DNA of 64,000 bases, taken from Stakelama saccharophila (lineage in GTDB: Bacteria; Pseudomonadota; Alphaproteobacteria; Sphingomonadales; Sphingomonadaceae). The stretch spans positions 1 to 64,000 of the forward strand of contig NZ_CP135076.1 in the NCBI RefSeq assembly GCF_032229225.1, read 5' to 3'. The notes below the pieces were generated by a model. It saw only the letters and a program-made list of their open reading frames with translations, was not told the DNA's origin and did not search any database. Of this stretch, positions 1-9,589 are shown in pieces; position 1 is the first letter of the stretch; every line of letters begins with the position of its first letter. The position numbers were made by a program, and so were the translations under genes.

Positions 1-621
1 CGAAGCACCCAGGCCGGCGCGCACCGTGGCGACCTTGTCGATAGCCGTATCAAACTTAGCGAGGTCGGCATTACTGGTCGCCAGGCCAGAGGCCGTGACA
101 GCCAAGGCGTCGGTAATCGCGGTATCCGTGCTCAGCTGAGTGAAGGTCAAAGACACGGTGTCGCTGGCATTGGCGCCGGCCTGGATTTTTACGGTGTTGG
201 ACGCGGTGGCGAAGAGATTCTTGCCGTTAAATTCGGTGTTCGCCAGAATGCTGGTGATCTGGGTCTTCAGCGCGGTCATCTCCGACTGAATATTGCTCAC
301 GTCACCGCTGCTATAGGTACCGTTGGACGCCTGCACGCCCAGTTCGCGGACACGCTGGAGCATGTTGGTGACTTCGTTGAGCGCGCCTTCGGCGGTCTGC
401 GCCATCGAGATGCCGTCGTTCGCGTTGCGGATGCCCTGGTTCATGCCGCGGATCTGCGCGGTCATCGAATTGGCGATGGCGAGGCCGGCGGCATCGTCCT
501 TCGCCGAGTTGATGCGCTTGCCGGTCGACAGGCGCTCCATCGCCGTCGACAATGCCATGTCGGAGTTGGCCGAAGCCGTCGTCGCGCGAAGCGCCGCAGT
601 GTTGGTTCCGATAACAGTCAT
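1..621 (-). CDS. fliC: flagellin, N-terminal part (cut by window edge)
   Basis: Filament subunit exported through the flagellar type III apparatus. The 207 visible residues hold the conserved N-terminal D0/D1 helices: a start MTVIGTNTAALRATT, then ERLSTGKRINSAKDDAAGLA around residues 27-46 and the NEFNGKNLF-like stretch (here NTEFNGKNLF) near residue 130. The frame is open to base 1, so the variable domain and C-terminal D0 helix lie outside the window. The ATG at 619-621 is preceded by a GGAG with good spacing. It is transcribed away from the large flagellar run that starts at 869. Family assignment is secure; whether this is the only flagellin cannot be seen. Confidence 0.96.
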   Translation of the reverse strand, partial: MTVIGTNTAALRATTASANSDMALSTAMERLSTGKRINSAKDDAAGLAIANSMTAQIRGMNQGIRNANDGISMAQTAEGALNEVTNMLQRVRELGVQASNGTYSSGDVSNIQSEMTALKTQITSILANTEFNGKNLFATASNTVKIQAGANASDTVSLTFTQLSTDTAITDALAVTASGLATSNADLAKFDTAIDKVATVRAGLGAS

Positions 622-868
622 GATTCGTCTCCGTTCGTCGCAAGCTCTCAGCGCATCCCCCCGAACCTTGCGGGAGCTGGAGCAGCCACACCGGGAAACG
701 ACCGTCGGCGAAGCGGATTAAGCAAAAAGTTCGGCTCCGCCGCGCCGCTCGCGGGCGCCCTCGCGCGCGCGGAAAGCTTCGGCAAAAATTTTCCGCTCCG
801 CCGGCAAAGTTTACCGCGCGTTTACCACAGCGGGCGCAATACCGTCCTCGTAAGGGGGACTTTTCCGA

Positions 869-2122
869 ATGCCTGTGATCTTTCCGTCAGCCGCCGTCAT
901 GCAGGGCCACTTCGCGCTGGTGTCAGCACTGCGCGCCCAGGGCTTCACCACGGCGCCGCTCGAATCGCGCAAGCCCGCACCCGGCGACCTGTTCCTGGTC
1001 GCCGACGGCGAAGCCTCGCCGGTGCCGGCGCGCACGCTCATCCTCGCCCAGGCGGACGCGATGGCGGTGACGCCGTTTCACGACGGCGCGCCGGCCCGGC
1101 TGTCCTATCCGATGGAAGAAGCCGCCGTCGCCCACGGCATGGCGAGCGCGCTGCTGCGCGGTCCCGGCGCGCCCGTCGCCGCCGATCCGGAGAGCCTGGC
1201 GCTGATGGCGCTCGCCGAGCGCGTGGCCGCGGCCGACATCACCGTGCTGATCAACGGACCGACCGGCACCGGCAAGGAGGTGATGGCGCGCACGATCCAT
1301 AACGGTTCGAAGCGCGCCGACGGACCGTTCATCGCGGTCAATTGCGCCGCGCTGCCGGAAACGATGCTGGAAGCCATGCTGTTCGGCCATCAGAAGGGCG
1401 CCTTCACTGGTGCTTCTTCGGGCGGAGAAGGCTTTTTCCGGGCCGCGCATGGCGGCACGCTGCTGCTCGACGAGATCGCGGAAATGCCTATCCAGCTTCA
1501 GGCGAAGCTGCTGCGGGCGCTGCAGGAGCGCGAGGTCGTGCCGATCGGCGGCACCCAGGCCATTCCCATCGACGTCCGGGTCATCGCCTGCGCCAACCGC
1601 GATCTGCAGACCGAAGTGGCCGAGGGCCGCTTCCGCGCCGATCTCTATTACAGGCTGAGCGTCTTTCCGCTCGCCACCCGCTCGCTCGCCGAGCGACCGG
1701 GCGATGTGGCGGCGCTTGCCGCGGCGATGATCGTGCGGCACGGCGCCGGGCGCACCGCCCTGCCCGCGTTGGCGCCCGAGGCGCTGGCGATGCTGCAGAA
1801 CCACAACTGGCCCGGCAATGTCCGCGAGCTGGAAAACGTCATCCAGCGGGCCATGCTGCTCGCGGCACCGGAGCGGATCGAGGCCGGCGACATCGTCTTC
1901 GACCGCGTCGCCGAGCCCGCACCCACCACCGCGGCTCCGGAGACGCTCAGCAACATCGTTCAGATGTCGGAATTCCAGGCCATCCGCGAAACGCTCGCAG
2001 CCTGCGGCGGCAGCCGGATCAAGACCGCCAAGAAGCTGGGCATTTCCGAGCGCACCCTGCGCTATCGGCTGGCCAAGGCGCGCGAACAGGGCGATGACAT
2101 CGTCCGGGCGGTGTCGGCATGA
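869..2122 (+). CDS. sigma-54-dependent flagellar transcriptional activator (FlbD/FleQ-like)
   Basis: Bacterial enhancer-binding AAA+ protein of 417 residues. Visible motifs: Walker A GPTGTGK at 130-136, the sigma-54 contacting loop GAFTGA at 177-182, Walker B LLLDE at 198-202, and a Fis-type helix-turn-helix at the C-terminus (about 380-408). The first ~105 residues do not look like a normal receiver: the acidic pocket and phospho-acceptor Asp context are not evident. It is therefore probably controlled by a partner protein or by amount, as is known for FlbD/FliX and FleQ/FleN in other bacteria. It is the first gene of the flagellar run and overlaps fliE by 4 bases (ATGA), so it likely activates the late flagellar operons. 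An RBS AAGGGGGA lies upstream of the ATG. Confidence 0.9.
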   Translation: MPVIFPSAAVMQGHFALVSALRAQGFTTAPLESRKPAPGDLFLVADGEASPVPARTLILAQADAMAVTPFHDGAPARLSYPMEEAAVAHGMASALLRGPGAPVAADPESLALMALAERVAAADITVLINGPTGTGKEVMARTIHNGSKRADGPFIAVNCAALPETMLEAMLFGHQKGAFTGASSGGEGFFRAAHGGTLLLDEIAEMPIQLQAKLLRALQEREVVPIGGTQAIPIDVRVIACANRDLQTEVAEGRFRADLYYRLSVFPLATRSLAERPGDVAALAAAMIVRHGAGRTALPALAPEALAMLQNHNWPGNVRELENVIQRAMLLAAPERIEAGDIVFDRVAEPAPTTAAPETLSNIVQMSEFQAIRETLAACGGSRIKTAKKLGISERTLRYRLAKAREQGDDIVRAVSA

Positions 2123-2499
2123 CGAGCCCCGTGAACGGCGCCGGCGGCGCGATGGGCGTGGACCGCGTGATGGCGCTGCGCTCGCAGATCCTGGAGCGCA
2201 ACGCAGCGCTGCAGCGCGCCAACAACGCCGCGGGCGCCGCCGCTCCGGCCGCACCTGCGCAGACCCAGGACGCCAAGGCGACGGACTTCGCCGACACGCT
2301 GGCCGACGCGCTGAAGAGCGTGAACGAGAGCCAGGCGAAAGCGGGCGACCTTTCCGCTGCCTATGAGCGCGGCGAGACGACCGACATCGCCAAGGTGATG
2401 CTGGCCCGCCAGCAGGCCTCGGTCGGCTTCGAAGCGACGCTGCAGGTCAGGAACAAGCTGCTGTCGGCGTACAAAGACATCATGAACATGCCGGTATAA
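2119..2499 (+). CDS. fliE: flagellar hook-basal body protein FliE
   Basis: Small rod-junction protein (126 aa) linking the MS ring to the rod and needed for export of rod proteins. The C-terminal two thirds match the family pattern: FADTLADALKSVNESQAKAG in the middle, then an ERGE motif, ARQQASVGFEATLQVRNKLL and the terminal YKDIMNMPV. The first ~50 residues are Ala/Pro-rich and variable. The start ATG overlaps the stop of the sigma-54 activator (ATGA), suggesting coupled translation, and fliF starts 3 bases after its stop. Confidence 0.95.
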   Translation: MTSPVNGAGGAMGVDRVMALRSQILERNAALQRANNAAGAAAPAAPAQTQDAKATDFADTLADALKSVNESQAKAGDLSAAYERGETTDIAKVMLARQQASVGFEATLQVRNKLLSAYKDIMNMPV

Positions 2500-2502
2500 T
2501 AC

Positions 2503-4179
2503 ATGGACCAGCAACTCGCACCCGCATCGGGGCCCGCCCCCGACGGCCCGCCGACCGGCAAGCCCGGCACCGCGCTGGGCCTCGCCAATCCGCTCAAGCA
2601 GGTAAGCGGCTTCATCGCCCAGCCGGCGGTGAAGCGCAGTCTGCCGCTCGTCTTCATGGTCGGGCTGATCGCCGCGGCGTTCCTCGCCTGGGCGATGGTC
2701 CGCACCCCGCCGCAGCGCATCCTGTTCGCCAGCCTGAGCGATGCCGACAAGGCGGCGGTGACGCAGGCGCTCGATACCGCCGGCATCGAGAACAGCTTCG
2801 ACGGCGCCGGCTCGATCACCGTCGCCGAAGAGGAATATCACAAGGCGCGCATGCTGCTCGCCAGCCAAGACCTGCCGAAATCGACACCCGGCGGCTACGC
2901 CATTCTCGACGACCTGCCGATGGGCATCAGCCGCGCGGTGGAAGGCGAGCGCCTCCGCCAGGCGCGCGAGACCGAGCTTGCCAAGTCGATCGAGGAAATC
3001 GATTCGGTCGCCGAGGCGCGCGTCCACCTCGCCCAGCCGGAGAGTTCGGTCTTCGTGCGCGACCAGGAATCGCCCTCGGCCTCCGTGATCGTGCGGCTGG
3101 AGCCGGGCCGTGCCCTGTCCGATTCCCAGGTACGATCGATCATCAATCTCGTCGCCTCGTCGGTGCCGGGCATGAAGCCCGACGCCGTCACGATCGTGGA
3201 CCAGATGGGGTCGCTCCTCAGCGCATCGAGCGGCCTCGACGAATCGATCGGCGACCAGCGGATCGATTATCAGCGCCGCATCGAGGAGAAGTACCGCACG
3301 CAGCTCTACAAGCTGCTGACGCCGATGGTGGGCGCCAACAACTTCTCCGCCGAAATCCAGGCCGAGGTCAATCTCGATCAGAGCCAGGCGACCAGCGAAA
3401 GTTACGACAAGGACGGCCTGATCCGCAACGAACAGGGCAACTGGACGAGCAAGGACAGCGGCGCGGCGGCGGGCGGCATTCCCGGCGCCCTGTCGAACAC
3501 GCCGCCGACCACGGCGCAGGTGAAGGAAGGCACGCAGCAGCCCGCCAATGACGGCGCTGCCGCCGGTGGCGACGCCGGGCAGCCGGCCAAGACCAGCGAA
3601 GAATATGCCCGTACCTATGCGCACGGCAAGCAGGTGTCGGTCACGCAGTCCATGCCGGGCGACGTCACCCGGCTGTCGGTGGCGGTGCTGCTGCGCGATC
3701 CGGCAACGGGCAAGCCGCGCAGCAAGGCGGAGATCCAGAAGATCACCGATCTGGTTCGCGCAGCGGTTGGGTACGACAAGGCGCGCGGCGATCAGGTGAC
3801 CGTCATCAGCGAAGCGTTTTCTCCGTCCGCCACCGATGTCAGCGAGCCCGCATGGTATCAGGCGGACTGGGTGCCGATGGCGGCGCGCAACGGGACGGCG
3901 GTGCTCATCGCGCTCCTGGTGCTGATGCTGGGCGTCCGTCCGCTGTCCAAGGCGCTGCTGAAGAAGCGTGAGGAAAACGAACCGGCCAAGCTTGTGGAAG
4001 CCACGGCTGGAGAGAACGGGCAGGAAACCGCCGGCGAACCGCCGGTCAGCATCGACATGCTCGCCTCGGCGCGGAACTATGACGAGCGCGTGAACCTCGT
4101 GCGGGGCTTCACGCGCGACAACCCCGCTCGCGCCGCGCTCGCCGTGCGTGACATGATCCAGGCGGATGCCAAGGGATGA
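2503..4179 (+). CDS. fliF: flagellar MS-ring protein FliF
   Basis: Inner-membrane MS-ring subunit, 558 aa, the expected length. A first membrane helix lies around residues 45-66 and a second around 463-485. Between them is the large periplasmic ring-building region, including the conserved AEIQAEVNLDQSQATSESYD stretch near residue 286. The cytoplasmic tail after 485 carries the FliG-binding end (VRDMIQAD near the C-terminus). The stop overlaps the fliG start by 4 bases. The ring assembles around the FliP/Q/R/FlhB export gate encoded downstream. Confidence 0.97.
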   Translation: MDQQLAPASGPAPDGPPTGKPGTALGLANPLKQVSGFIAQPAVKRSLPLVFMVGLIAAAFLAWAMVRTPPQRILFASLSDADKAAVTQALDTAGIENSFDGAGSITVAEEEYHKARMLLASQDLPKSTPGGYAILDDLPMGISRAVEGERLRQARETELAKSIEEIDSVAEARVHLAQPESSVFVRDQESPSASVIVRLEPGRALSDSQVRSIINLVASSVPGMKPDAVTIVDQMGSLLSASSGLDESIGDQRIDYQRRIEEKYRTQLYKLLTPMVGANNFSAEIQAEVNLDQSQATSESYDKDGLIRNEQGNWTSKDSGAAAGGIPGALSNTPPTTAQVKEGTQQPANDGAAAGGDAGQPAKTSEEYARTYAHGKQVSVTQSMPGDVTRLSVAVLLRDPATGKPRSKAEIQKITDLVRAAVGYDKARGDQVTVISEAFSPSATDVSEPAWYQADWVPMAARNGTAVLIALLVLMLGVRPLSKALLKKREENEPAKLVEATAGENGQETAGEPPVSIDMLASARNYDERVNLVRGFTRDNPARAALAVRDMIQADAKG

Positions 4180-5183
4180 ACGCGCCCACCAAAACCTTCA
4201 ACGGCATCGAACGGGCCGCGGTCCTGATGATGCTGGTCGGCGAAGAGGAAGCCGCCGCCATTCTGCAGAAGCTCGATCCCGACGAGGTCCGCGAACTCGG
4301 CCGGGCGATGTTCGCCGTCGCCGATGTCAGCGAGGAGGACGTGGCAGGCGTGCTCGACATCTTCGTCGCGTGCGCGGTGGAGCGCACCGCCATCGGCTTC
4401 GACCCCAAACCGAAGATCCAGACGATGATGACCCGCGCGCTGGGCGAGGAAAAGGCGGGCAATGTGCTCGCCCGCATCACGCCGCCCGAAGCGGCCTGCG
4501 CCATCGAACTGCTCGAATGGCTCGAACCATCCGAAATCGCGGCGCTGATCGAGGACGAGCATCCGCAGATCGCCGCCGTGCTGATCGCCAACCTGGACCC
4601 GGACGTCGCGGCCAAGGTATTCGAATTGCTGCCGGAAGCGTCTCAGCCGCAGATCCTGCACCGCATCGCCCGGCTGGGGCCGATCACGCCGGAGGCGATC
4701 GAGACGCTGAAGGACATGCTGTCGCGCCGCATGGGCGCGTCGCGGACGCCGGCGGGCCTACAGCTCGGCGGCACGCGCGACGCCGCCAAGATCCTGTCGG
4801 GCGCGCGCAAGGCGACCGAGACGCGCGTCATGCCCAAGCTCGCCAAGCTCGATCGGGCAATGGCAAAGGAGATCGAGGAGGCGATGTTCGTCTTCGACAA
4901 TCTGCTGGAACTCGACGACAAGAATCTGGGCGTACTCATCCGCAATATCGAGACGGATACGCTGGTGCGGGCGCTGAAGGGCGTCGAAGAAGAGGCGCGC
5001 GAGCGCTTCCTGGGCTGCATGTCGAGCCGGGCGGCCGACGGCATTCGCGACGAAATGGAAGCGCGCGGCCCGATGCGCCTGACCGAGGTGCTCGACGCGC
5101 AGAAGATCGTCATCGCCACCGCGCGCAGCCTGGGCAAGGAGGGTACCATCATCATGGGCGGCGGAGACGACGATTATGTCTGA
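4176..5183 (+). CDS. fliG: flagellar motor switch protein FliG
   Basis: C-ring protein (335 aa) that couples the stator to rotation. The N-terminal domain starts with GIERAAVLMMLVGEEEAAAI, the middle domain carries EHPQIAAVLIANL (about 127-140), and the C-terminal torque domain keeps the charged helix including LLELDDKNLGVLIRNIETD. The ATG overlaps the fliF stop and the gene overlaps fliH by 8 bases. Length and all three domains are normal. Confidence 0.97.
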   Translation: MNAPTKTFNGIERAAVLMMLVGEEEAAAILQKLDPDEVRELGRAMFAVADVSEEDVAGVLDIFVACAVERTAIGFDPKPKIQTMMTRALGEEKAGNVLARITPPEAACAIELLEWLEPSEIAALIEDEHPQIAAVLIANLDPDVAAKVFELLPEASQPQILHRIARLGPITPEAIETLKDMLSRRMGASRTPAGLQLGGTRDAAKILSGARKATETRVMPKLAKLDRAMAKEIEEAMFVFDNLLELDDKNLGVLIRNIETDTLVRALKGVEEEARERFLGCMSSRAADGIRDEMEARGPMRLTEVLDAQKIVIATARSLGKEGTIIMGGGDDDYV

Positions 5184-5943
5184 TTTCCTTCCCGGATTCG
5201 CCGGCCGGCACGACGATGCCGCCACCGCGCTCGACGAAGCCTTTTCCAGCGGCGGCGCCTTCGCCCCCAGCGACATCGGAAGCTGGGTCCGCGACAGCGC
5301 CCCTCCGTCGAAGCAGGCGGCGCCGCAACATTTCGAGCCGCAGAATCCTGAACCCAGGCACTTTTCCCCGGCCAATCCGGAATGCGATCCGACCGAGGGA
5401 TGGGATCCGTTCGATCCCGAGTTGAAGCAGGATGGCGAGGAAGCGGCCGAGTTCGTCGATCCCGTCGCCGCCGCGCATGACGCGGGCTTTGCCGAGGGGC
5501 GTGCCGCCGCGATGGCCGACTTGACGCAAAGCGGCGCACGCGACCGGGAATTGCTGAGCCAGCTCCAGGTCGCGCTGGCGCAAGGGCCCACCTTCGACCA
5601 GGAACGCATCGCCCGGCGCATCCGGGAAACGGTGCTGTTGCTCGTCAGGCGCATCGTCGGCGATGTCGGCGTGGCCGGCGATCTGCTTCTCCGCCGCATC
5701 GAGGCCGCGGCCGAACTGCTCGCCGACGGCGCGGAATCCGCGATGCTGCGGCTGCATCCCGACGACGTCCCGCTGGTCGAGGGCACGTTGCCCAAGAACG
5801 TCTTTCCCGTGGGCGATTCGAACATCGAGCGCGGCAGCTTCCTGCTCGAATCGGTCTCGACCGTTGTCGAGGACGGCCCCGAACTCTGGCTCGAGCAACT
5901 CGCGGCGGCGCTGGAACAGGTGGCGGTGCCGCCCAAATGCTGA
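5176..5943 (+). CDS. fliH: flagellar export regulator FliH
   Basis: Predicted stator-like regulator of the FliI export ATPase, 255 aa. The N-terminal ~85 residues are acidic and Pro-rich with little conservation. The C-terminal half carries the FliH/HrpE pattern: QERIARRIRETVLLLVRRIV, then MLRLHPDDVPLVEG and the Glu-rich end LWLEQLAAALEQVA. Identification rests on that half plus position between fliG (8-base overlap) and fliI (7-base overlap), because FliH is weakly conserved in general. Confidence 0.85.
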   Translation: MSDFLPGFAGRHDDAATALDEAFSSGGAFAPSDIGSWVRDSAPPSKQAAPQHFEPQNPEPRHFSPANPECDPTEGWDPFDPELKQDGEEAAEFVDPVAAAHDAGFAEGRAAAMADLTQSGARDRELLSQLQVALAQGPTFDQERIARRIRETVLLLVRRIVGDVGVAGDLLLRRIEAAAELLADGAESAMLRLHPDDVPLVEGTLPKNVFPVGDSNIERGSFLLESVSTVVEDGPELWLEQLAAALEQVAVPPKC

Positions 5944-7268
5944 ACCGCTTCACCGACGATTATCTGACCGCGCTGGCCGAGCAGGATTTCATCCCCCGGC
6001 CGAAGGTTTCCGGGCGGCTCGCCTCCTATGACGGCCTGTTGATGGAAGCGGTCGGCCTGTCGCTGCCGGTCGGCACGGTGTGCGCCATCGATACCGCCGG
6101 TGGGAACAGGGTCGAGGCGGAGGTCATCGGCTTTCGTTCCGGCCGTACGCTGTTGATGAATCTCGGCGGTCCGGCGGCGCTGCTGCCGAATTCGCCGGTG
6201 CGGCCCATCGGCCCGCCGGGCGAGGCGGAGGTCGGGCAGGCCCTCTTGGGCCGCGTGGTCGACGGATCGGGCAAGCCGATCGACGGGAACGGCCCCATCC
6301 GCGGCGCCGGACGCTGGCCGCTTGCCGGACACATCCAGAACCCGCTCGACCGCGGCCGCGTGCGGGAGCCGATGGACGTCGGTGTCCGTGCGATCAACGG
6401 CCTGCTGACGCTCGGCCAAGGCCAGCGCATCGGCATCATGGCCGGCTCCGGCGTCGGCAAGTCGGTGCTGCTGGGCATGATGGTCCGCGCGGCCGAGGCG
6501 GACGTGGTGGTCGTGGGCCTGATCGGCGAACGCAGTCGCGAAGTCGCCGACTTTCTGGAGACGAAGATTTCCGGTGATGCGCGCAAGCGCTCGGTCGTCG
6601 TCGCCGTCCCGGCCAACCATTCGCCGGTGCTGCGCATCCGGGGCGCGCTTCGCGCCACGGCAATCGCCGAATCGTTCCGGGCCGAGGGCAAGAAGGTCCT
6701 GCTGATCATGGACAGCCTGACGCGCGTCGCCCATGCCGGGCGCGAAATCGGTCTGGCGCTGGGCGAGCCGGCATCGGCGCGCGGCTATCCGCCGTCGGCC
6801 ATCGCCATGCTGCCGAGCCTGATCGAGCGCGCCGGCACCTGCGTGTCCTCCGGCGGGTCCATCACCGCGATCTACACCGTGCTCGCGGATGGCGACGACG
6901 GCAACGATCCCGTGGTCGATTCGGCCCGCTCGATCCTCGACGGGCACATCGTGCTGTCGCGCCAGCTCGCCGAGCAGGGCGTGTATCCGGCAATCGACCT
7001 GGGACCTTCGGTCAGCCGCGTGATGACGGATATTGCCGAAAAGCCGCACATCGCCGCCGCCCGCATCCTGCGCCGGCATCTCGCGACCTATGAGGAGAAT
7101 CGCGATCTGATCCTGATGGGCGCCTATCGCAGCGGTGCCGATCCGGCGATCGATGCGGCGCTCGCCTGCCATCCGGCGGTCATGGAATATATCAAGCAGG
7201 ATGCCGATGCGGTCGTGACGCTGTCCGACGCGGTGGCGGAGCTGACCGGCGTATTCGGCGATGGCTGA
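5937..7268 (+). CDS. fliI: flagellar protein export ATPase FliI
   Basis: F1-beta-like ATPase (443 aa) that feeds substrates to the export gate. Walker A is GSGVGKS at about 170-176. The downstream GLIGERSREVADFL and the Walker B stretch LLIMDSLTRVAHAGREI are typical, as is PSLIERAG followed by GSITAIYTVLADGDD. The ATG overlaps the end of fliH and the stop overlaps fliJ. Length and motifs are fully normal for the family. Confidence 0.97.
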   Translation: MLNRFTDDYLTALAEQDFIPRPKVSGRLASYDGLLMEAVGLSLPVGTVCAIDTAGGNRVEAEVIGFRSGRTLLMNLGGPAALLPNSPVRPIGPPGEAEVGQALLGRVVDGSGKPIDGNGPIRGAGRWPLAGHIQNPLDRGRVREPMDVGVRAINGLLTLGQGQRIGIMAGSGVGKSVLLGMMVRAAEADVVVVGLIGERSREVADFLETKISGDARKRSVVVAVPANHSPVLRIRGALRATAIAESFRAEGKKVLLIMDSLTRVAHAGREIGLALGEPASARGYPPSAIAMLPSLIERAGTCVSSGGSITAIYTVLADGDDGNDPVVDSARSILDGHIVLSRQLAEQGVYPAIDLGPSVSRVMTDIAEKPHIAAARILRRHLATYEENRDLILMGAYRSGADPAIDAALACHPAVMEYIKQDADAVVTLSDAVAELTGVFGDG

Positions 7269-7695
7269 CCGTTCGGCCAAGCGGCTCGCGCGGCTCCACC
7301 GGGTGCGGTCACTGCAGCTCGATCTCGTCCGGGCCGACGAAGCGAAGGCGGTCGAGCGCGTTGCCGGCGAAACCGCGCTCCGCGATCGCATCGACCAGTT
7401 GCACGCCGCCGTCGCGCCGGCCGCCACGCCGACGCCCACCGACGCGACGCACTTCATCGCCGCCGCCCATTATCGCGACCGGCTGCAGCAATCGGCGGAT
7501 ACGGCCAAGCGCCGGCTGGCGGCGGCCGAACGGGGGCTGGACGATGCCCGCGAACGTACACAGGCGGCATGGCGCGACCAGAGCGCGGTCGAAAAATTGA
7601 TGGAGCGCGCGGAAGAAGCGGCCGCGGCGAAAGCGCGCCGGACGCTGGAAGCGATGCCCGCGACAGCACGGCCGAAACGGCACGATCCTTGCTGA
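7261..7695 (+). CDS. fliJ: flagellar export protein FliJ
   Basis: Short (144 aa), charged, Ala/Arg/Glu-rich protein predicted to be almost entirely a helical coiled coil, as expected of FliJ, the central stalk-like partner of FliI. Sequence conservation is low in this family, so the call depends on size, helical character and its place directly after fliI with an 8-base overlap and before fliK. Confidence 0.8.
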   Translation: MADRSAKRLARLHRVRSLQLDLVRADEAKAVERVAGETALRDRIDQLHAAVAPAATPTPTDATHFIAAAHYRDRLQQSADTAKRRLAAAERGLDDARERTQAAWRDQSAVEKLMERAEEAAAAKARRTLEAMPATARPKRHDPC

Positions 7696-7726
7696 TATCG
7701 GTTCGAACGACGGATGCCGCCCATTC

Positions 7727-9574
7727 ATGAAACCCATCGCTGCCCCCCTCCTGAGCCTGCCATCCGGTAAGGCCGCACTACCGCGCGAAAGCAGCGGCGG
7801 TCCAGGCTTCGCGCTAGCGCTGGCCGCGGTCTCGGTCAGCCCGTCGGACGCGGCAGAATCGGAAAAGCCGGACGGCTCGGTACGGCAACTGCTTGCCGGA
7901 ACCGGCATCCTGTTGCCGCCGGAGCTCGGCAAGGCCGACGCGCACGATCCGAAGGGGCAGGCTCTCCCGGCAGCCCCCGGCACGCGCGATGTGCCGATGC
8001 CGCCGACCAACGCGCATGTCGCGGCAAAAGGCGGAGAGGCGAAATCACACCCGGCGTCCGACGAGCAGGAGCCCGAAACCAGCAAGCACCGCGCGCATTC
8101 GGAGGCGTCCATGGCCGCGTCCCTCCCCTTCGCGGCACAGTCCCCGGCTGAAATCGGAACGCCCGAGAGCGCTCCGACCGAGGTCGCCGGCACCGCGACG
8201 GGAGCGGAGCGTCCCGTCGCGCCCGCCAGCACCCATGCCGCCGAGCGGAACACAGCGATGAAGGACCTTGCTACCGAGGCAGCGTCCCCGCCGTCCGATG
8301 CTTCGCCCGAAACACCGACGAACGCACGTCCCTCACCGAAGCCGGTGTCGGCCGTGACGAATGGCCGACCCGAAATCCATTCCGATAGCGGTGCGATTCT
8401 TCAGGACCGCACGGCGGACGGCACCGCGATCCGCAGCCGTCGGGACCAGCCTCGACCAGCCGCCCCGGACGGCGGGGCGCCTGTCATCCGGGTGGTCGAA
8501 ACCGAGAACGGCAGGCGAGCGGTTCACAGCGACACCGACGCCAGCCCCGCTCCCGCAACAGCGCGCAATCAGCTAGCGCAGGACGGCGGCAAGCGGCTTC
8601 CTCCGCCCGCTGCCGATAGGGCGGCCGTCGCAGCGCCGCACATGCACGACACGCCGGTCCCGGCGAAATCCGACGGGAAGCCCGCCGTGCGGCAGTCCGC
8701 CGAGCGGCTGTCCGTAGCGCAGCGGATCGACGCGCGACTGGAAACCGCTCCCGGACGCACGCGAATGGCAGCGAACGAGGCGCAGCAGCCGGTCACTGCG
8801 GACCGGCCGGTCGCTACCGAAACAGGCAGTCGCGATTCCGGTGCGGTGCACGGTGCGAGCCAGAAAGCCCCGGTCGCAACATCCTCGACGCACAAGGTGG
8901 ACGCCGGTCATCCTCCTGCTCCCCAGCGCCCGCAGCCGGCGCCGATGCCGCCGCAGCACGCGTTCCCTGCTAGTGCCCCTGTGGCGGCGCCGATGGATAC
9001 TACCAGCGCCGGCGCTTCCCTCGCCGGCTTCGTGCGCACGGAGGCCGAGCCGGCGATGACCCGCATCGCCTCCCGCAGCGATGGCGACGACGATGCCGCC
9101 ATTCTCGCCGGGCAGGCTCTTCACGGCCGCACCATCGCCGCGCCGTCCGCGATGACCGACGGCGCAAGCCAGCAGCCGATGGACCTGCGCCAGGACGCCG
9201 GCATCGAAAAGATGATCGACCGCATCGAATCGCTGCGCATGAGCAACGACGGCAAGCACGGCCAGATTCGACTTGCGCCCGATGCGCTCGGCAAGGTCGG
9301 CGTTTCGGTGCGTCAGGACGGCGACCATGTGCATGTCCATTTCACCGCCGACAATCCGGCGGCACGTGCCGCGTTGAGCGATGCGGCACCGCGGCTGGCG
9401 GAGCTTGCCGATGCCCGCGGCGTGCGGCTCGGCCAGACGACGGTCGACAGCGGCACCGGCGGCGATGCCGGCCAGGGCCGCCACCCCGATCGGGATGCGC
9501 CCGCACTCCCCAACCGACTGGCGCGCGCGGAGGAATCCGATGCCCGCACCACTTCCGATTACCGAATCGCCTAA
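7727..9574 (+). CDS. fliK: flagellar hook-length control protein FliK
   Basis: Secreted molecular ruler of 615 aa. The first ~480 residues are low-complexity, rich in Ala, Pro, Thr, Asp and Gly, and expected to be extended and disordered. The C-terminal Flg_hook domain is clear: GQIRLAPDALGKVGVSVRQ at about 508-526, followed by VHVHFTADNPAARAAL and LAELADARGVRLGQTTVD. The family switches export specificity by contacting FlhB, whose gene lies 4 kb downstream in the same run. It starts 31 bases after fliJ. Confidence 0.9.
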   Translation: MKPIAAPLLSLPSGKAALPRESSGGPGFALALAAVSVSPSDAAESEKPDGSVRQLLAGTGILLPPELGKADAHDPKGQALPAAPGTRDVPMPPTNAHVAAKGGEAKSHPASDEQEPETSKHRAHSEASMAASLPFAAQSPAEIGTPESAPTEVAGTATGAERPVAPASTHAAERNTAMKDLATEAASPPSDASPETPTNARPSPKPVSAVTNGRPEIHSDSGAILQDRTADGTAIRSRRDQPRPAAPDGGAPVIRVVETENGRRAVHSDTDASPAPATARNQLAQDGGKRLPPPAADRAAVAAPHMHDTPVPAKSDGKPAVRQSAERLSVAQRIDARLETAPGRTRMAANEAQQPVTADRPVATETGSRDSGAVHGASQKAPVATSSTHKVDAGHPPAPQRPQPAPMPPQHAFPASAPVAAPMDTTSAGASLAGFVRTEAEPAMTRIASRSDGDDDAAILAGQALHGRTIAAPSAMTDGASQQPMDLRQDAGIEKMIDRIESLRMSNDGKHGQIRLAPDALGKVGVSVRQDGDHVHVHFTADNPAARAALSDAAPRLAELADARGVRLGQTTVDSGTGGDAGQGRHPDRDAPALPNRLARAEESDARTTSDYRIA

Positions 9575-9589
9575 CGAAAGGAATCTCGC

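Noticed and set aside
622-868. Sigma-54 promoter (TGGCACG-N4-TTGC) for fliC or the sigma-54 activator
   Set aside because: Several TTTGC pieces exist on the minus strand (e.g. near 721-725), but none has the GG at the right distance, so no site is claimed.
4758-7457. 899-codon minus-strand frame opposite fliG-fliI
   Set aside because: The protein is Arg/Ser-rich nonsense antisense to the conserved fliG, fliH and fliI; no start with RBS.
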